A DNA stretch of 64,000 nucleotides from an uncultured Croceitalea sp. (GCA_947495075.1 CANLXH010000001.1:1240001-1304000), one strand, 5' to 3'; shown: positions 1 to 8,951, counted from the stretch's first letter. The notes: generated by a model not told the origin, from the sequence alone. Numbers and translations: made by a program.

Positions 1-1
1 A

Positions 2-859
2 ACGCTTCTAACAAAAGATAATCTAGATATTTGGTTGTCTGGTTATACAAAGAATAAAAATCAGTCAGAAAAAATCGTAACTATAGTAATGGCAGGAAAT
101 ATACCTCTTGTCGGTTTTCATGATTTTATTTGTGTTTTATTGTCTGGTCATAAAGTTTTGGCCAAATTGTCTTCAAATGATAAAGTACTACTGCCTTTTA
201 TCTCGGAATATTTAGCATGCGTTGATAGTGTATTTAAAAATAGAATAGTTTTTACGGACAAAAAATTGCAAAATTTTGATGCCGTAATTGCAACAGGAAG
301 TAATAATACTGGACGCTATTTTGACTATTATTTTGGCAAGCATCCTAACATAATAAGAAAAAATAGAAATTCTGTTGCCGTTATATCTGGTGATGAATCC
401 AACGAAGAATTAAAACCATTGGGAGAAGACATTTTTAGATATTTTGGACTTGGGTGTAGAAGTGTTTCTAAGTTATTTATTCCTGAAGATTATGATTTTG
501 CCAATTTTTACGAAGCTATATATGAGTATAATACGGTAATTAATAACAATAAATACGCTAATAACTATGATTATAACAAAGCTGTTTTTTTAATGTCTAA
601 CTTTAATCTTCGTGATAATAACTTTTTACTTTTAAAAGAAGATAATAGCTATGGCTCACCAATTGGAACGCTATACTTTGAATATTACACCAATCTAAGT
701 AAGCTCAAGGAAAAGCTAAAGGCAGATAAAAAACACCTACAGTGTATTGTCTCCAATACATCTATTGAAGGGACTATCCCCTTTGGGACTACTCAAAACC
801 CAAGTTTAAATGACTATGCAGATGGTGTTGATACAATGGAATTTCTATTAAAAATATAA
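2..859 (+). CDS. Acyl-CoA reductase (LuxC-like), 5' end cut by window edge
   Basis: The frame is open from base 2 with no stop, so the gene begins outside the window and about 285 C-terminal residues are visible. It resembles the LuxC/acyl-CoA reductase family (aldehyde-dehydrogenase-like fold), which reduces acyl-CoA to aldehyde with NAD(P)H. An N-terminal NIPLVGFHDF segment and a GLGCRSVSK segment around codon 155 are seen; the Cys fits the family's nucleophile. An internal TTG at 35 could be called as a start but is not the true one. It lies 84 bases ahead of serC on the same strand, an order I know from other Flavobacteriaceae. The physiological acyl substrate is unknown. Confidence 0.8.
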   Translation, partial: TLLTKDNLDIWLSGYTKNKNQSEKIVTIVMAGNIPLVGFHDFICVLLSGHKVLAKLSSNDKVLLPFISEYLACVDSVFKNRIVFTDKKLQNFDAVIATGSNNTGRYFDYYFGKHPNIIRKNRNSVAVISGDESNEELKPLGEDIFRYFGLGCRSVSKLFIPEDYDFANFYEAIYEYNTVINNNKYANNYDYNKAVFLMSNFNLRDNNFLLLKEDNSYGSPIGTLYFEYYTNLSKLKEKLKADKKHLQCIVSNTSIEGTIPFGTTQNPSLNDYADGVDTMEFLLKI

Positions 860-943
860 ATCTACCTTATGAGTTTACCGTTCTCCTAAATTTTAAGACC
901 TTTACAGCTTAATTTTTTTGATACTCAACCAAATTCATAAATC

Positions 944-2008
944 ATGAAAAAACATAATTTTAGTGCAGGTCCATGCATTCTTCCTACCGAGGTGATGAAA
1001 AAAGCAGCTGAAGCTGTTGTAGAATTAGATGAAAGTGGGTTATCACTAATAGAGATATCACATAGAAGCTCTGCCTTTGTAGAAATTATGGAAAATGCTA
1101 GGTCTTTAGCTATAGAACTACTTGGTTTAAATAATAAGGGATATACTGCTCTCTTTTTACAAGGTGGTGCTAGTATGCAATTTCTAGCGGTTGCCTACAA
1201 CTTATTAGAAAAAAGAGCTGGTTATGTAAACACAGGGACCTGGAGTTTAAAAGCAATTAAAGAAGCTCGATTGTTTGGAGATGTTATAGAAGTAGCATCT
1301 TCGCAAGAGCAAAACTTTAATTTTATACCTAAAGGGTACGAAATTCCAGCTGGACTAGATTATTTTCATATTACATCTAACAATACAATTTTTGGCACTC
1401 AGCTTAAGAAGTTTCCTCAAGTAGACTGTCCTCTAATTTGTGACATGAGTTCTGATATTTTCTCACGTCAACTAGACTTTTCGCAATTTGACTTGATTTA
1501 TGCTGGAGCACAAAAAAATATGGGACCTGCAGGAACAACTCTAGTTGTTGTAAAAGATGATATTTTAGGAAAGGTTTCAAGAAAGATACCTTCTATGTTA
1601 GACTATAAAACACATATTGCTAAAGACAGTATGTTTAACACTCCACCAGTATTTCCTGTTTATGTCTCTATGCTAACAATGCAATGGCTTAAAGATTTAG
1701 GTGGTATTTCAGCAATAGAAGAAATTAATGATAAAAAAGCAAACCTTATCTATTCAGAGATTGATTTAAATCCTGTTTTTTCAGGTTTTGCCGCTAAAGA
1801 AGACCGCTCTAACATGAATGCTACATTTAATATCACAGATGACACCTTAAAAGAAATATTTGATAAGAATTGTAAAGAAGCAGGTATTAATGGTATTAAC
1901 GGTCACCGCTCTGTTGGTGGTTATCGTGCATCCATGTATAATGCACTTTCTTTAGAGAGCGTGGGTACTTTGGTAGATATTATGAGTGAATTAGAACGTA
2001 AAGGTTAG
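944..2008 (+). CDS. serC: Phosphoserine aminotransferase
   Basis: PLP enzyme of serine (and pyridoxine) synthesis that interconverts 3-phosphohydroxypyruvate plus glutamate with O-phosphoserine plus 2-oxoglutarate. At 354 residues it has the family length, beginning MKKHNFSAGPCILP, the usual SerC N-terminus. FLQGGASMQF forms the phosphate/PLP pocket, YAGAQKNMGPAG holds the Schiff-base lysine, and GINGHRSVGGYRASMYNA is the C-terminal signature. It is followed after 6 bases by serA, so the two steps are probably co-transcribed. O-phosphoserine is also the expected substrate of the cysteate-synthase candidate at 47.9 kb. Confidence 0.96.
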   Translation: MKKHNFSAGPCILPTEVMKKAAEAVVELDESGLSLIEISHRSSAFVEIMENARSLAIELLGLNNKGYTALFLQGGASMQFLAVAYNLLEKRAGYVNTGTWSLKAIKEARLFGDVIEVASSQEQNFNFIPKGYEIPAGLDYFHITSNNTIFGTQLKKFPQVDCPLICDMSSDIFSRQLDFSQFDLIYAGAQKNMGPAGTTLVVVKDDILGKVSRKIPSMLDYKTHIAKDSMFNTPPVFPVYVSMLTMQWLKDLGGISAIEEINDKKANLIYSEIDLNPVFSGFAAKEDRSNMNATFNITDDTLKEIFDKNCKEAGINGINGHRSVGGYRASMYNALSLESVGTLVDIMSELERKG

Positions 2009-2014
2009 TTGTAG

Positions 2015-2968
2015 ATGATAAAGGTTTTAGCAAACGATGGAATTTCAGATTTGGGGGTAGAAAAATTAAAAAGTTCTGGCTTTGAGGTTATTACTACCAA
2101 AGTTGCTCAAGAGCAATTAGCAAACTACATTAATCAAAATAATGTCCAGGCTTTATTAGTTAGAAGTGCAACTGAAGTAAGAAAAAAATTAATTGATGAT
2201 TGTGTTTCCTTAAAATTAATAGGCCGAGGTGGCGTTGGTATGGATAATATAGATGTTGCGTATGCAAAATCTAAAAATATTCATGTAATTAATACACCTG
2301 CAGCTTCTTCAGAGTCAGTTGCAGAATTAGTATTTGCACATTTATTCAGCGGAGTTCGTTATTTGCATGATTCAAATAGAAATATGCCTTTAGAAGGAGA
2401 TAGTAAGTTTAAACAGCTTAAAAAATCTTATGGTGGCGGATCAGAATTAAGAGGAAAAACATTAGGTGTTATTGGGTTTGGAAGAATTGGGCAAGCCACA
2501 GCAAAAATTGCATTAGGCGTTGGTATGGAAGTTCTTTTCACAGATAATCAAGCAGAAAAATTAAACCTAAATCTAGATTTTTATAACGGTAAATCTGTAC
2601 AGTTTAAATTGGAAAACAGTAAAATTGATGAAGTTCTTAAGAAAGCAGATTTTATAACGTTACATGTTCCAGCGCAGAAAGATTATATCATCGGAAAAGA
2701 AGAGTTTTCTAAGATGAAAGATGGCGTTGGCCTTATTAACGCGTCTAGAGGAGGAACTGTTGATGAAGTAGCTTTAGTAGACGCATTAGAGAGCGGTAAA
2801 GTATCATTTGCAGGTTTAGATGTTTACGAGTCTGAACCTAATCCAGAAATAAAAATCCTAATGCATCCTAAAATTTCTTTAACTCCACATATTGGGGCAG
2901 CCACTAATGAAGCGCAAGGTAGAATTGGTTTAGAGCTGGCTAATCAAATCATCGAACTTTTAAAGTAG
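2015..2968 (+). CDS. serA: D-3-phosphoglycerate dehydrogenase (short form)
   Basis: NAD-dependent D-2-hydroxyacid dehydrogenase, first step of the phosphorylated serine pathway (3-phosphoglycerate to 3-phosphohydroxypyruvate). The 317-residue protein has an N-terminal catalytic segment with GRGGVGMDNID, the Rossmann motif GVIGFGRIGQATAKIA near residue 150, INASRGGTVDE, and a C-terminal LTPHIGAAT with the catalytic His. It stops after the catalytic core and has no C-terminal ACT domain, so serine feedback through ACT is not expected. The start is 6 bases after the serC stop. The assignment to 3-phosphoglycerate rests on the serC neighbour; a general 2-hydroxyacid dehydrogenase is the alternative. 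Confidence 0.9.
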   Translation: MIKVLANDGISDLGVEKLKSSGFEVITTKVAQEQLANYINQNNVQALLVRSATEVRKKLIDDCVSLKLIGRGGVGMDNIDVAYAKSKNIHVINTPAASSESVAELVFAHLFSGVRYLHDSNRNMPLEGDSKFKQLKKSYGGGSELRGKTLGVIGFGRIGQATAKIALGVGMEVLFTDNQAEKLNLNLDFYNGKSVQFKLENSKIDEVLKKADFITLHVPAQKDYIIGKEEFSKMKDGVGLINASRGGTVDEVALVDALESGKVSFAGLDVYESEPNPEIKILMHPKISLTPHIGAATNEAQGRIGLELANQIIELLK

Positions 2969-3044
2969 GGCAGGTTTTTTCATCTATAATATATAAAGTG
3001 CTACTTTTTTGTACATTGTCGGTTCATTCTAAACACTAAAGAAA

Positions 3045-3686
3045 ATGTCAGGATTATTAGATTTAATAAACAGCCCAATTGGTAAACAACTAATTAGCGG
3101 CGTAGCTGGTCAAACTGGACAACCAGAAAACAAAACAGCAGATGTATTAGCCATGGCTATGCCTTTAATCATGGGTGCTATGAAGAAAAACACCACTACT
3201 CCTGGAGGTGCACAAGGCCTTATGAACGCGCTGTCTTCTAAACACGATGGTAGCATTTTAGATAATCTTGGTGGATTATTTGGTGGTGGTGTTGACCAAT
3301 CTGTGATGGATGATGGAGCAGGTATTTTAGGTCATGTATTTGGGTCTAAACAACCACAAGTAGAAAATGCATTAAGTAGTAAATCTGGCATTGATGCAGG
3401 TTCTGTAGCACAAATATTAAAAATAGCAGCACCTATCTTATTAGGATATTTAGGAAAGCAAACAAAACAACAAAACGTATCCAGCCCAGACGCATTGAGT
3501 GGTCTTTTAGGAGGTTTAATGGGTGGAACTAAAACTGCAAATAAGCAACAATCGCTTATTGAAACCTTTTTGGATTCAGATGGTGACGGTAGCGTCATAG
3601 ATGATTTAGCAGGAATGGTTCTGTCTGGTGGAGGACAGAAAAAAAGTGGCCTTGGTGGCCTTTTAGGCAGGTTATTTGGCAAATAA
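3045..3686 (+). CDS. DUF937 domain protein
   Basis: A 213-residue protein of the DUF937 family, known in many bacteria but without an established function. It opens MSGLLDLINSPIGKQLISG. Gly/Leu-rich segments recur (DNLGGLFGGG near residue 75, LSGLLGGLMGG near 150, GLGGLLGRLFGK at the end), and an acidic DSDGDGSVIDDLAG stretch near 180 resembles a calcium-type loop. There is no signal peptide or clear transmembrane helix. A rho-independent terminator lies 23 bases beyond the stop, so the unit probably ends here. The DUF6146 and DUF6787 genes follow. Confidence 0.85.
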   Translation: MSGLLDLINSPIGKQLISGVAGQTGQPENKTADVLAMAMPLIMGAMKKNTTTPGGAQGLMNALSSKHDGSILDNLGGLFGGGVDQSVMDDGAGILGHVFGSKQPQVENALSSKSGIDAGSVAQILKIAAPILLGYLGKQTKQQNVSSPDALSGLLGGLMGGTKTANKQQSLIETFLDSDGDGSVIDDLAGMVLSGGGQKKSGLGGLLGRLFGK

Positions 3687-3708
3687 TGTACTATGCAATA
3701 TTTAACAG

Positions 3709-3738
3709 GCCGTTTAGGTTTTCTAAACGGCTTTTTTT
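3709..3738 (+). terminator. Rho-independent terminator after DUF937 gene
   Basis: Perfect 8-bp stem GCCGTTTA/TAAACGGC (3709-3716 with 3724-3731), 7-base loop, then seven T. It sits between the DUF937 stop at 3686 and the DUF6146 start at 3752. Confidence 0.85.
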
Positions 3739-3751
3739 ATATTTTAACATT

Positions 3752-4210
3752 ATGAAAAAGAGTGTATTAAGTAATGTCATAATCTATTCTCTTGTTTTAA
3801 TATGCGTAATCTCCTGCGGTACCCAAAAGGAAACTCTAGATATTTCTGAAAAAGAAAAAACTGTATTTGCGTCTAAATCCGAGGACGCTGTTGAGATATC
3901 CGATGATAACACTGAATATGAAATTATCATCATAGAACCAGGGTTTAATGCGTGGCTACAAAGCATTGCAAGGCCAGAAGGCTATTATTCCCAATCTTTT
4001 TTAGAAAATAGAAATCAAATTCTTGTTACGAATTGGAATCAGCGGGTTTTATTGCCAAATCAATACAATCCAAATTTATATGAGCTACAAATTAATTATG
4101 ACCAAAACGTGGACTATGGTTATGAAGTAAACTATAAGTTGTATAATTACTTTGTTTTTTTTCAAAGAAAATATAATCAACGTTTAGGACCTTTTATACC
4201 TAGAATATAA
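3752..4210 (+). CDS. DUF6146-family lipoprotein
   Basis: A 152-residue lipoprotein of unknown function. I chose the ATG at 3752 rather than an upstream in-frame start at 3686, because the upstream part would be read through the terminator and only the shorter form has a proper signal (MKKSVLSN..., lipobox ICVISC near residue 22). The mature part carries Tyr/Asn-rich segments such as NYDQNVDYGYEVNYKLYNY. I recognise it as the Flavobacteriaceae DUF6146 family, commonly found beside DUF937 and DUF6787 genes. Likely anchored in the outer or inner membrane facing the periplasm. Confidence 0.78.
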   Translation: MKKSVLSNVIIYSLVLICVISCGTQKETLDISEKEKTVFASKSEDAVEISDDNTEYEIIIIEPGFNAWLQSIARPEGYYSQSFLENRNQILVTNWNQRVLLPNQYNPNLYELQINYDQNVDYGYEVNYKLYNYFVFFQRKYNQRLGPFIPRI

Positions 4211-4240
4211 TCTTGTAAATTTACTGTCGAAAATTCATTG

Positions 4241-4558
4241 ATGGAAAAATTAAAAAAACGTTGGGGAATAGAATCCAACTTTCAAATAATTATAATTTTT
4301 ATTGTTTTTGCAATAACCGGGTCATCATCAGTATATGTTGCCAAACCTTTTTTAGAATTAATAAACTTAGAAAGAATGGCCTTCCCTGAACAATGGTGGG
4401 GAGGTACGTTATACTGGATACTCCGAATTCTTTTAATTTTCCCGTTCTACCAAATACTACTAGTTATCTATGGTTGGTTATTTGGTCAGTTTAAATTTTT
4501 CTGGGCCTTCGAAAAGAAAATGTTGAAACGATTAGGGTTAGGTTCTTTCTTTTCTTAG
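4241..4558 (+). CDS. DUF6787-family membrane protein
   Basis: A 105-residue membrane protein with two or three hydrophobic helices: around residues 15-35 (IIIIFIVFAITG), near 40-50, and around 65-85 (YWILRILLIFPFYQILLVIY). The N-terminus MEKLKKRWGIESNFQ and the WWGGTLYW segment are what I recognise as DUF6787. A TTG at 4238 is in frame, but the ATG at 4241 is the natural start. It follows the DUF6146 gene by 30 bases. Function is unknown; the recurrent neighbourhood suggests an envelope role but does not prove it. Confidence 0.75.
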   Translation: MEKLKKRWGIESNFQIIIIFIVFAITGSSSVYVAKPFLELINLERMAFPEQWWGGTLYWILRILLIFPFYQILLVIYGWLFGQFKFFWAFEKKMLKRLGLGSFFS

Positions 4559-4611
4559 AATTATGATTTTGTTAACATGATAGGTCTTCGAATTTTAACT
4601 AGTTTTGACCT

Positions 4612-4917
4612 ATGAGGCAAATTACACGCTTTTTGGGGTGTTTTTTATTTACTGCAATACTTTTAATTAAAGTTTCTGCCCTTCATGCCTATTCCCATAA
4701 TGATTCTGATGATATTAAGGATTGTACTACTTGTACTCTATCATTAGAGAATCAACAAGACGACGTTATTGATTTTAACGTCGCAAGTGAGATTTATCTG
4801 AATTCTTTTAGTGAATTTGATAAGGACATGGATGAATATGAAAGTATTTATTCAGATACTTTTATTCCTTATTTCTTATTTGGTAGACCACCGCCCTCTT
4901 CTCCTTTTTTCGTCTAA
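4612..4917 (+). CDS. Small secreted His/Cys protein upstream of TonB receptor
   Basis: A 101-residue protein with an N-terminal signal (RFLGCFLFTAILLIKVSALHA). It then has SALHAYSHNDSDD, a CTTC pair and LENQQDD, and ends GRPPPSSPFFV. Small proteins of this layout (HxYSH, CxxC, LxNQ, GRPPP end) occur just upstream of TonB-dependent receptor genes in Flavobacteriaceae. The His and Cys residues could bind a metal; that is inference. The receptor starts 47 bases downstream. A -7-like TAGTTTTG lies at 4600-4607, too close to the ATG for a normal leader. No Pfam name is known to me. Confidence 0.6.
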   Translation: MRQITRFLGCFLFTAILLIKVSALHAYSHNDSDDIKDCTTCTLSLENQQDDVIDFNVASEIYLNSFSEFDKDMDEYESIYSDTFIPYFLFGRPPPSSPFFV

Positions 4918-4964
4918 AAGCTCATCAATTTTTTCCTTAATTGGGTTAACCCATATTTTAATTT

Positions 4965-7361
4965 ATGAAAAAAGTAATTTTTATAATTACTTCTATTCTT
5001 TTTGTTTCATCAGGTTTTGCACAACAATGTAAGAGTATTTTAACAGGTACTGTTATTGACTACCACGATAAAACTCCGCTAGTTGGCGCAACTGTACAGT
5101 CCCTAGATGGTTCAATAGTTGTAAAATCGAATGATAATGGCAATTTTAAAGTTAAAGGCCTTTGTGATATAACCTACACTTTTGAGATTAGTCATCCAGA
5201 GTGTAGCACTACCCTATTGAATGTTGAAATAAATGGTGATACTAATATCGATATAAAACTAGAGCATCATTTAGAAGAACTTGAGGAGGTTAAGGTAATA
5301 GGCAGTTCTGTAAAGCAAACCAATTCTGCACAAGAAATTTCTTTGGACACGGAAACGATAGAGCTTTATAGTAGTGCAACTTTAGGAGACGCTTTGAATG
5401 AAATAGCAGGTGTATCTTCCTTAAATACAGGTGCAAATATTGTCAAACCTGTAATACATGGACTAAATGGTAGCCGGGTACTTATGTTAAATAATGGCGT
5501 AAGAATGCAAGATATGGAATGGGGTGATGAGCACGCACCAAATATTGATTTAAATTCTGCAGGCTCAGTTTCTGTAATAAAGGGCGCATCAGCTTTACAA
5601 TACGGAGGTGATGCTATTGGTGGTGTAATTGTTCTGGGTCAAGCAAGATTCCCAAAAATAGATTCTCTTTATGGAAAAACCATATTAAATGGTGTATCTA
5701 ATGGTCGTGGCGGTTCTTTAAGTAGCGAATTAATACGTACGTATAAAAACGGATTATTTCTCAAAGGACAAGCTTCCTATAAACGTCTTGGAGATAGAGA
5801 AGCTCCAGATTATGTTCTCTCTAATACGGGTATTCAAGAAATAGGGGCTTCTATTGCTTTAGGAAAAAATCTTCTTGAATGGGGTTGGAATTTTAATTAT
5901 TCTTATTACAATGCGGAGCTTGCTATTCTACGCTCGTCACATATAGGTAACATAGATGATTTAATTCGTTCCATAAACAGTGGAGAACCTTTATTTATTA
6001 GACCTTATACATATAACATTCAAAACCCTAGACAAAAGGTTGAGCATCATTTGGCAAAAATAGGCTTCTATAAACGTTTTGAAGGTTTAGGAAGGCTTAA
6101 TGTGCAGTATGATTTTCAAAGTAATAATAGATTTGAATTTGATGTTCGTAGAGGAGAATCTGATGATCGACAATCATTAGATTTAGAATTAACCACACAC
6201 ACCTTATCTACAGATTTTAAATGGGACGCTAATAAAACTTTTGAAGTTAGAGCGGGTCTTATGTTTCGCTATCAAAATAATTTTGCGGACCCAGCAACTG
6301 GGATTAGAAGGTTAATACCTGATTATGATAAATATGATTTAGGTAGTTTTATCACCAGTGAATTTAAGATTAATGATGTTGTAACATTAGACGCAGGTCT
6401 CCGCTATGATTTTAGCAAAATAAATGCTAAGAAATTTTACCAGACTTCGCGTTGGGAAGAACGCGGATATGATATAGACTTCCAAAATTTGGTTATTGAG
6501 GATTTGGGGAATCAATTATTAGTTAACCCAGTTTTTGATTACCATAATTTTTCTGGGGCGGTAGGAGTTCAATACCGTAAAAATAACTTTTCTATACTAA
6601 GAGCTAATTACTCTCTTTCACAACGGGCTCCAAACCCCGCTGAGCTTTTTAGCGATGGATTACACCAATCTGCTGCACGTATAGAGCTAGGAGATTTAAG
6701 ACTTAATAGCGAGACCTCACATAAATTTTCATTATCTAAAGAAAGAGAATATACTAGATGGGGCTATACAATAGAGCCTTACGTGAATTTTGTGTCAGAT
6801 TTTATGTTACTTGAACCCACAGGAGTAGAGTTTACCATACGTGGAGCTTTTCCTGTATGGTCTTATAGACAAACACAAGCTCGTCTGCTAGGTGCAGATT
6901 TAAATATATACACTCAATTTTTTGAAAACTGGAAAACAAACCATTCTTTTTCTATAGTCAAAGGAAAAGATATGACTAATGATACTGCACTAATAAATAT
7001 TCCATCCGCAAATATTAAAAACAGTTTGTCTTTTACTAAACCTGAATGGAAAAAGTTAGAGTTAAGATTAACTAGTGACTATGTTTTTAGACAAAATGAA
7101 GTGCCAGATAACTTTACTGTGTTTTCACCTGAACAACAAGAAGAGATTTTGCTAGAAATTAATACAGCTCCTAAGGCATATCACTTATTAGGCTTGTATT
7201 CCAAAGTAGCATTTAACGTTGGTAATGGGAACACACTAACTACTAGTCTCGCGGTAAACAATTTATTAGATACCAGATTTAGAAACTATTTAAATAGACA
7301 GCGTTTTTTTGCTGATGATTTAGGTAGAAATATCATACTACAATTAAAATTTAATTATTAA
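4965..7361 (+). CDS. TonB-dependent receptor with carboxypeptidase-regulatory-like N-domain
   Basis: A 798-residue outer-membrane receptor that takes up a ligand with TonB energy. In order: signal peptide (1-19); carboxypeptidase-regulatory-like domain (about 25-105, LTGTVIDYHDKTPLVGATV); plug (about 115-225, with VIHGLNGSRVLMLNNGVRMQD and IKGASALQYGGDAIGGVI); and a 22-strand-type barrel ending in the aromatic LQLKFNY. The plug resembles metal-type (ZnuD-like) receptors more than SusC proteins: there is no SusD partner and the length is about 800, not 1000. It sits between a small His/Cys secreted protein and a lipoprotein. Ligand identity is unproven. Confidence 0.88.
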   Translation: MKKVIFIITSILFVSSGFAQQCKSILTGTVIDYHDKTPLVGATVQSLDGSIVVKSNDNGNFKVKGLCDITYTFEISHPECSTTLLNVEINGDTNIDIKLEHHLEELEEVKVIGSSVKQTNSAQEISLDTETIELYSSATLGDALNEIAGVSSLNTGANIVKPVIHGLNGSRVLMLNNGVRMQDMEWGDEHAPNIDLNSAGSVSVIKGASALQYGGDAIGGVIVLGQARFPKIDSLYGKTILNGVSNGRGGSLSSELIRTYKNGLFLKGQASYKRLGDREAPDYVLSNTGIQEIGASIALGKNLLEWGWNFNYSYYNAELAILRSSHIGNIDDLIRSINSGEPLFIRPYTYNIQNPRQKVEHHLAKIGFYKRFEGLGRLNVQYDFQSNNRFEFDVRRGESDDRQSLDLELTTHTLSTDFKWDANKTFEVRAGLMFRYQNNFADPATGIRRLIPDYDKYDLGSFITSEFKINDVVTLDAGLRYDFSKINAKKFYQTSRWEERGYDIDFQNLVIEDLGNQLLVNPVFDYHNFSGAVGVQYRKNNFSILRANYSLSQRAPNPAELFSDGLHQSAARIELGDLRLNSETSHKFSLSKEREYTRWGYTIEPYVNFVSDFMLLEPTGVEFTIRGAFPVWSYRQTQARLLGADLNIYTQFFENWKTNHSFSIVKGKDMTNDTALINIPSANIKNSLSFTKPEWKKLELRLTSDYVFRQNEVPDNFTVFSPEQQEEILLEINTAPKAYHLLGLYSKVAFNVGNGNTLTTSLAVNNLLDTRFRNYLNRQRFFADDLGRNIILQLKFNY

Positions 7362-7362
7362 A

Positions 7363-7959
7363 ATGAAAACAATTAAATCCCAATTATTAAAAATGAAAAC
7401 TATGAAGACAACTAAATTATTAACACTATTTGCTCTAGGAGGAGTTTTATTAAGCTCTTGTTCTGATGATGATGAAAACCCAGACGTAGTTAACGAAGAA
7501 GAAACGATAACCACCATTATCGTTACTTTAAGTGGAGGAATGAATGGAGATGTTATTTTGCAAAGTCAAGATTTGGATGGCGATGGTCCTAATCCTCCAG
7601 TAATTACTGCTACTTCTGATAGCTTAGAAGGAAATACCACTTATACAGGTAGTATTGAATTCTTAAACGAAACTGAAAGTCCTGCTGAGGATATTACCGA
7701 AGAAGTTGAAGAAGAAGATGATGAACATCAAGTTATTTATAGTTCTACAGGTTCGATAGGTAGTATAACTACTACTGATGTTGACCGAGATGGAAATCCT
7801 TTAGGACTTAATTTTGAATTGTCTACAAATACAGCAGGTTCAGCTTCTTTAACAGTAACATTAAGACATGAACCTACTAAACCTAATGATGGTACTTTGA
7901 CAGGAGCTGGTGGAGAGACAGATGCCACAGCAACATTTAATATATTAATTACAAACTAA
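7363..7959 (+). CDS. Lipoprotein encoded with the TonB receptor
   Basis: Lipoprotein of up to 198 residues with lipobox LLSSC followed by an acidic DDDENPD stretch. The mature part is rich in Thr/Gly/Ser and acidic residues, ending in a beta-rich domain (AGSASLTVTLRHEPTKPNDGT). It starts two bases after the receptor stop, so it is translated with the receptor. In-frame ATGs at 7363, 7393 and 7402 compete; the last gives the most typical lipoprotein signal (MKTTKLLTLFALGG). In related genomes such proteins are often labelled 'type 1 periplasmic binding fold superfamily', which I cannot verify. Likely a surface or periplasmic partner of the receptor. Confidence 0.7.
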   Translation: MKTIKSQLLKMKTMKTTKLLTLFALGGVLLSSCSDDDENPDVVNEEETITTIIVTLSGGMNGDVILQSQDLDGDGPNPPVITATSDSLEGNTTYTGSIEFLNETESPAEDITEEVEEEDDEHQVIYSSTGSIGSITTTDVDRDGNPLGLNFELSTNTAGSASLTVTLRHEPTKPNDGTLTGAGGETDATATFNILITN

Positions 7960-7966
7960 AAATCAC

Positions 7967-7995
7967 AAAAAGAGCCGCTTTAAGCGGCTCTTTTT
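7967..7995. terminator. Bidirectional terminator between convergent genes
   Basis: AGAGCCGCTT (7971-7980) is directly followed by its complement AAGCGGCTCT, with A-run before and T-run after. It serves the receptor/lipoprotein unit on the plus strand and the membrane protein gene ending at 7994 on the minus strand, whose stop overlaps the T-run. Confidence 0.85.
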
Positions 7996-8296
7996 ATATA
8001 TCGATTATTTTTTTAGCTTTCTTCTTTCCACTAAGCAAATAAGTGTACACCCACATAATAGTAAAAGTGGGGACAACATCTAAACCAGGTATAAGCTCTT
8101 CTACAAAAGTTATAACACCAGCTGCTTGACCTAGTTTTCCTTTATACATACGTGTCATTAACCAACCTGCAAGCGGTGCCCAAATCACATCAGAAAACTC
8201 CCCTATTCCTGGTAGAACAAAAGATAGCATTCCTAAGGCATCAAACAATAATCCTAGAAAGAGATTCCTAATTTTTTTATCCTTTAATTTTGACAT
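7994..8296 (-). CDS. Uncharacterised small membrane protein
   Basis: A 100-residue protein with about three hydrophobic segments (LFLGLLFDALGMLSFVLPG near 12-30, VIWAPLAGWLMT near 37-48, VVPTFTIMWVYTYLLSG near 74-90) and basic ends (MSKLKDKK, KKKAKKIID). I do not recognise a named family, though the pattern is common among small Flavobacteriaceae membrane proteins. It lies downstream of folE on the same strand with a 54-base gap and could be read with it. It converges on the receptor operon, sharing its terminator. Confidence 0.6.
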   Translation of the reverse strand: MSKLKDKKIRNLFLGLLFDALGMLSFVLPGIGEFSDVIWAPLAGWLMTRMYKGKLGQAAGVITFVEELIPGLDVVPTFTIMWVYTYLLSGKKKAKKIIDI

Positions 8297-8350
8297 ACAC
8301 GAAAAATAGTAATTCTTATATAAATTAAAACAAAAGGGATGCCAAAATTA

Positions 8351-8950
8351 TTAATGTAGATGGGATGTAATTAGTTTTAGAAACTCATTACGTGTTTCAA
8401 TTTTTTCGAACTGCCCTCTAAAACCAGAAGTAGTTGTAACAGAATTTTGCTTTTGTACACCACGCATCATCATACACATATGACTTGCTTCTATAACAAC
8501 AGCAACTCCTTTGGGTTTTAAAGTATTATTAATACACTCCAAAATGTCATGTGTTAAACGTTCTTGAACCTGTAACCTTCTTGCAAAAACATCAACTATT
8601 CTTGGTATCTTGCTTAGTCCTACAATATGGCCATTAGGGATATATGCTATATGTGCTTTTCCAAAAAAGGGAAGCATATGATGCTCACAAAGAGAATACA
8701 ACTCAATATCTTTTATAATGACCATGTCATCATAATCTTCTTTAAACATTGCCCCTCTTAATATTTCAGCGGCATCTTGCTGGTAACCTTGGGTAAGAAA
8801 TAGCATAGCCTTCGCCGCTCTCTCCGGAGTTTTAACCAAACCTTCCCTAGAGACGTCCTCTCCTATTTCATCGATTATTTTTGAAAAACGGTTCTTTACT
8901 TCATTGGTAACCTCAATATTGTATTCTTCTAAATTTTTATATGGTGCCAT
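8351..8950 (-). CDS. folE: GTP cyclohydrolase I
   Basis: Converts GTP to 7,8-dihydroneopterin triphosphate, first step of folate and related pterin synthesis. At 199 residues it is of normal length. [20 protein letters not shown] holds the first zinc Cys and the catalytic His region, [23 protein letters not shown] is the family core, and [13 protein letters not shown] holds the second zinc Cys. All type I (zinc) hallmarks are present. It begins one base after the msrA stop, so msrA and folE form one minus-strand unit. Confidence 0.96.
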   Translation of the reverse strand: MAPYKNLEEYNIEVTNEVKNRFSKIIDEIGEDVSREGLVKTPERAAKAMLFLTQGYQQDAAEILRGAMFKEDYDDMVIIKDIELYSLCEHHMLPFFGKAHIAYIPNGHIVGLSKIPRIVDVFARRLQVQERLTHDILECINNTLKPKGVAVVIEASHMCMMMRGVQKQNSVTTTSGFRGQFEKIETRNEFLKLITSHLH

Positions 8951-8951
8951 A

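Noticed and set aside
860-943. Possible tRNA or small RNA in short gaps such as this one
   Set aside because: No cloverleaf, CCA end or conserved structure was found here or in the other gaps I read.
3332-3682. Minus-strand open frame of 116 codons inside the DUF937 gene
   Set aside because: Proline/serine-rich antisense shadow of a clearly conserved gene; no start context or promoter.
3686-3751. Extended start for the DUF6146 lipoprotein
   Set aside because: The extra 22 codons run through a terminator hairpin and spoil the lipoprotein signal.
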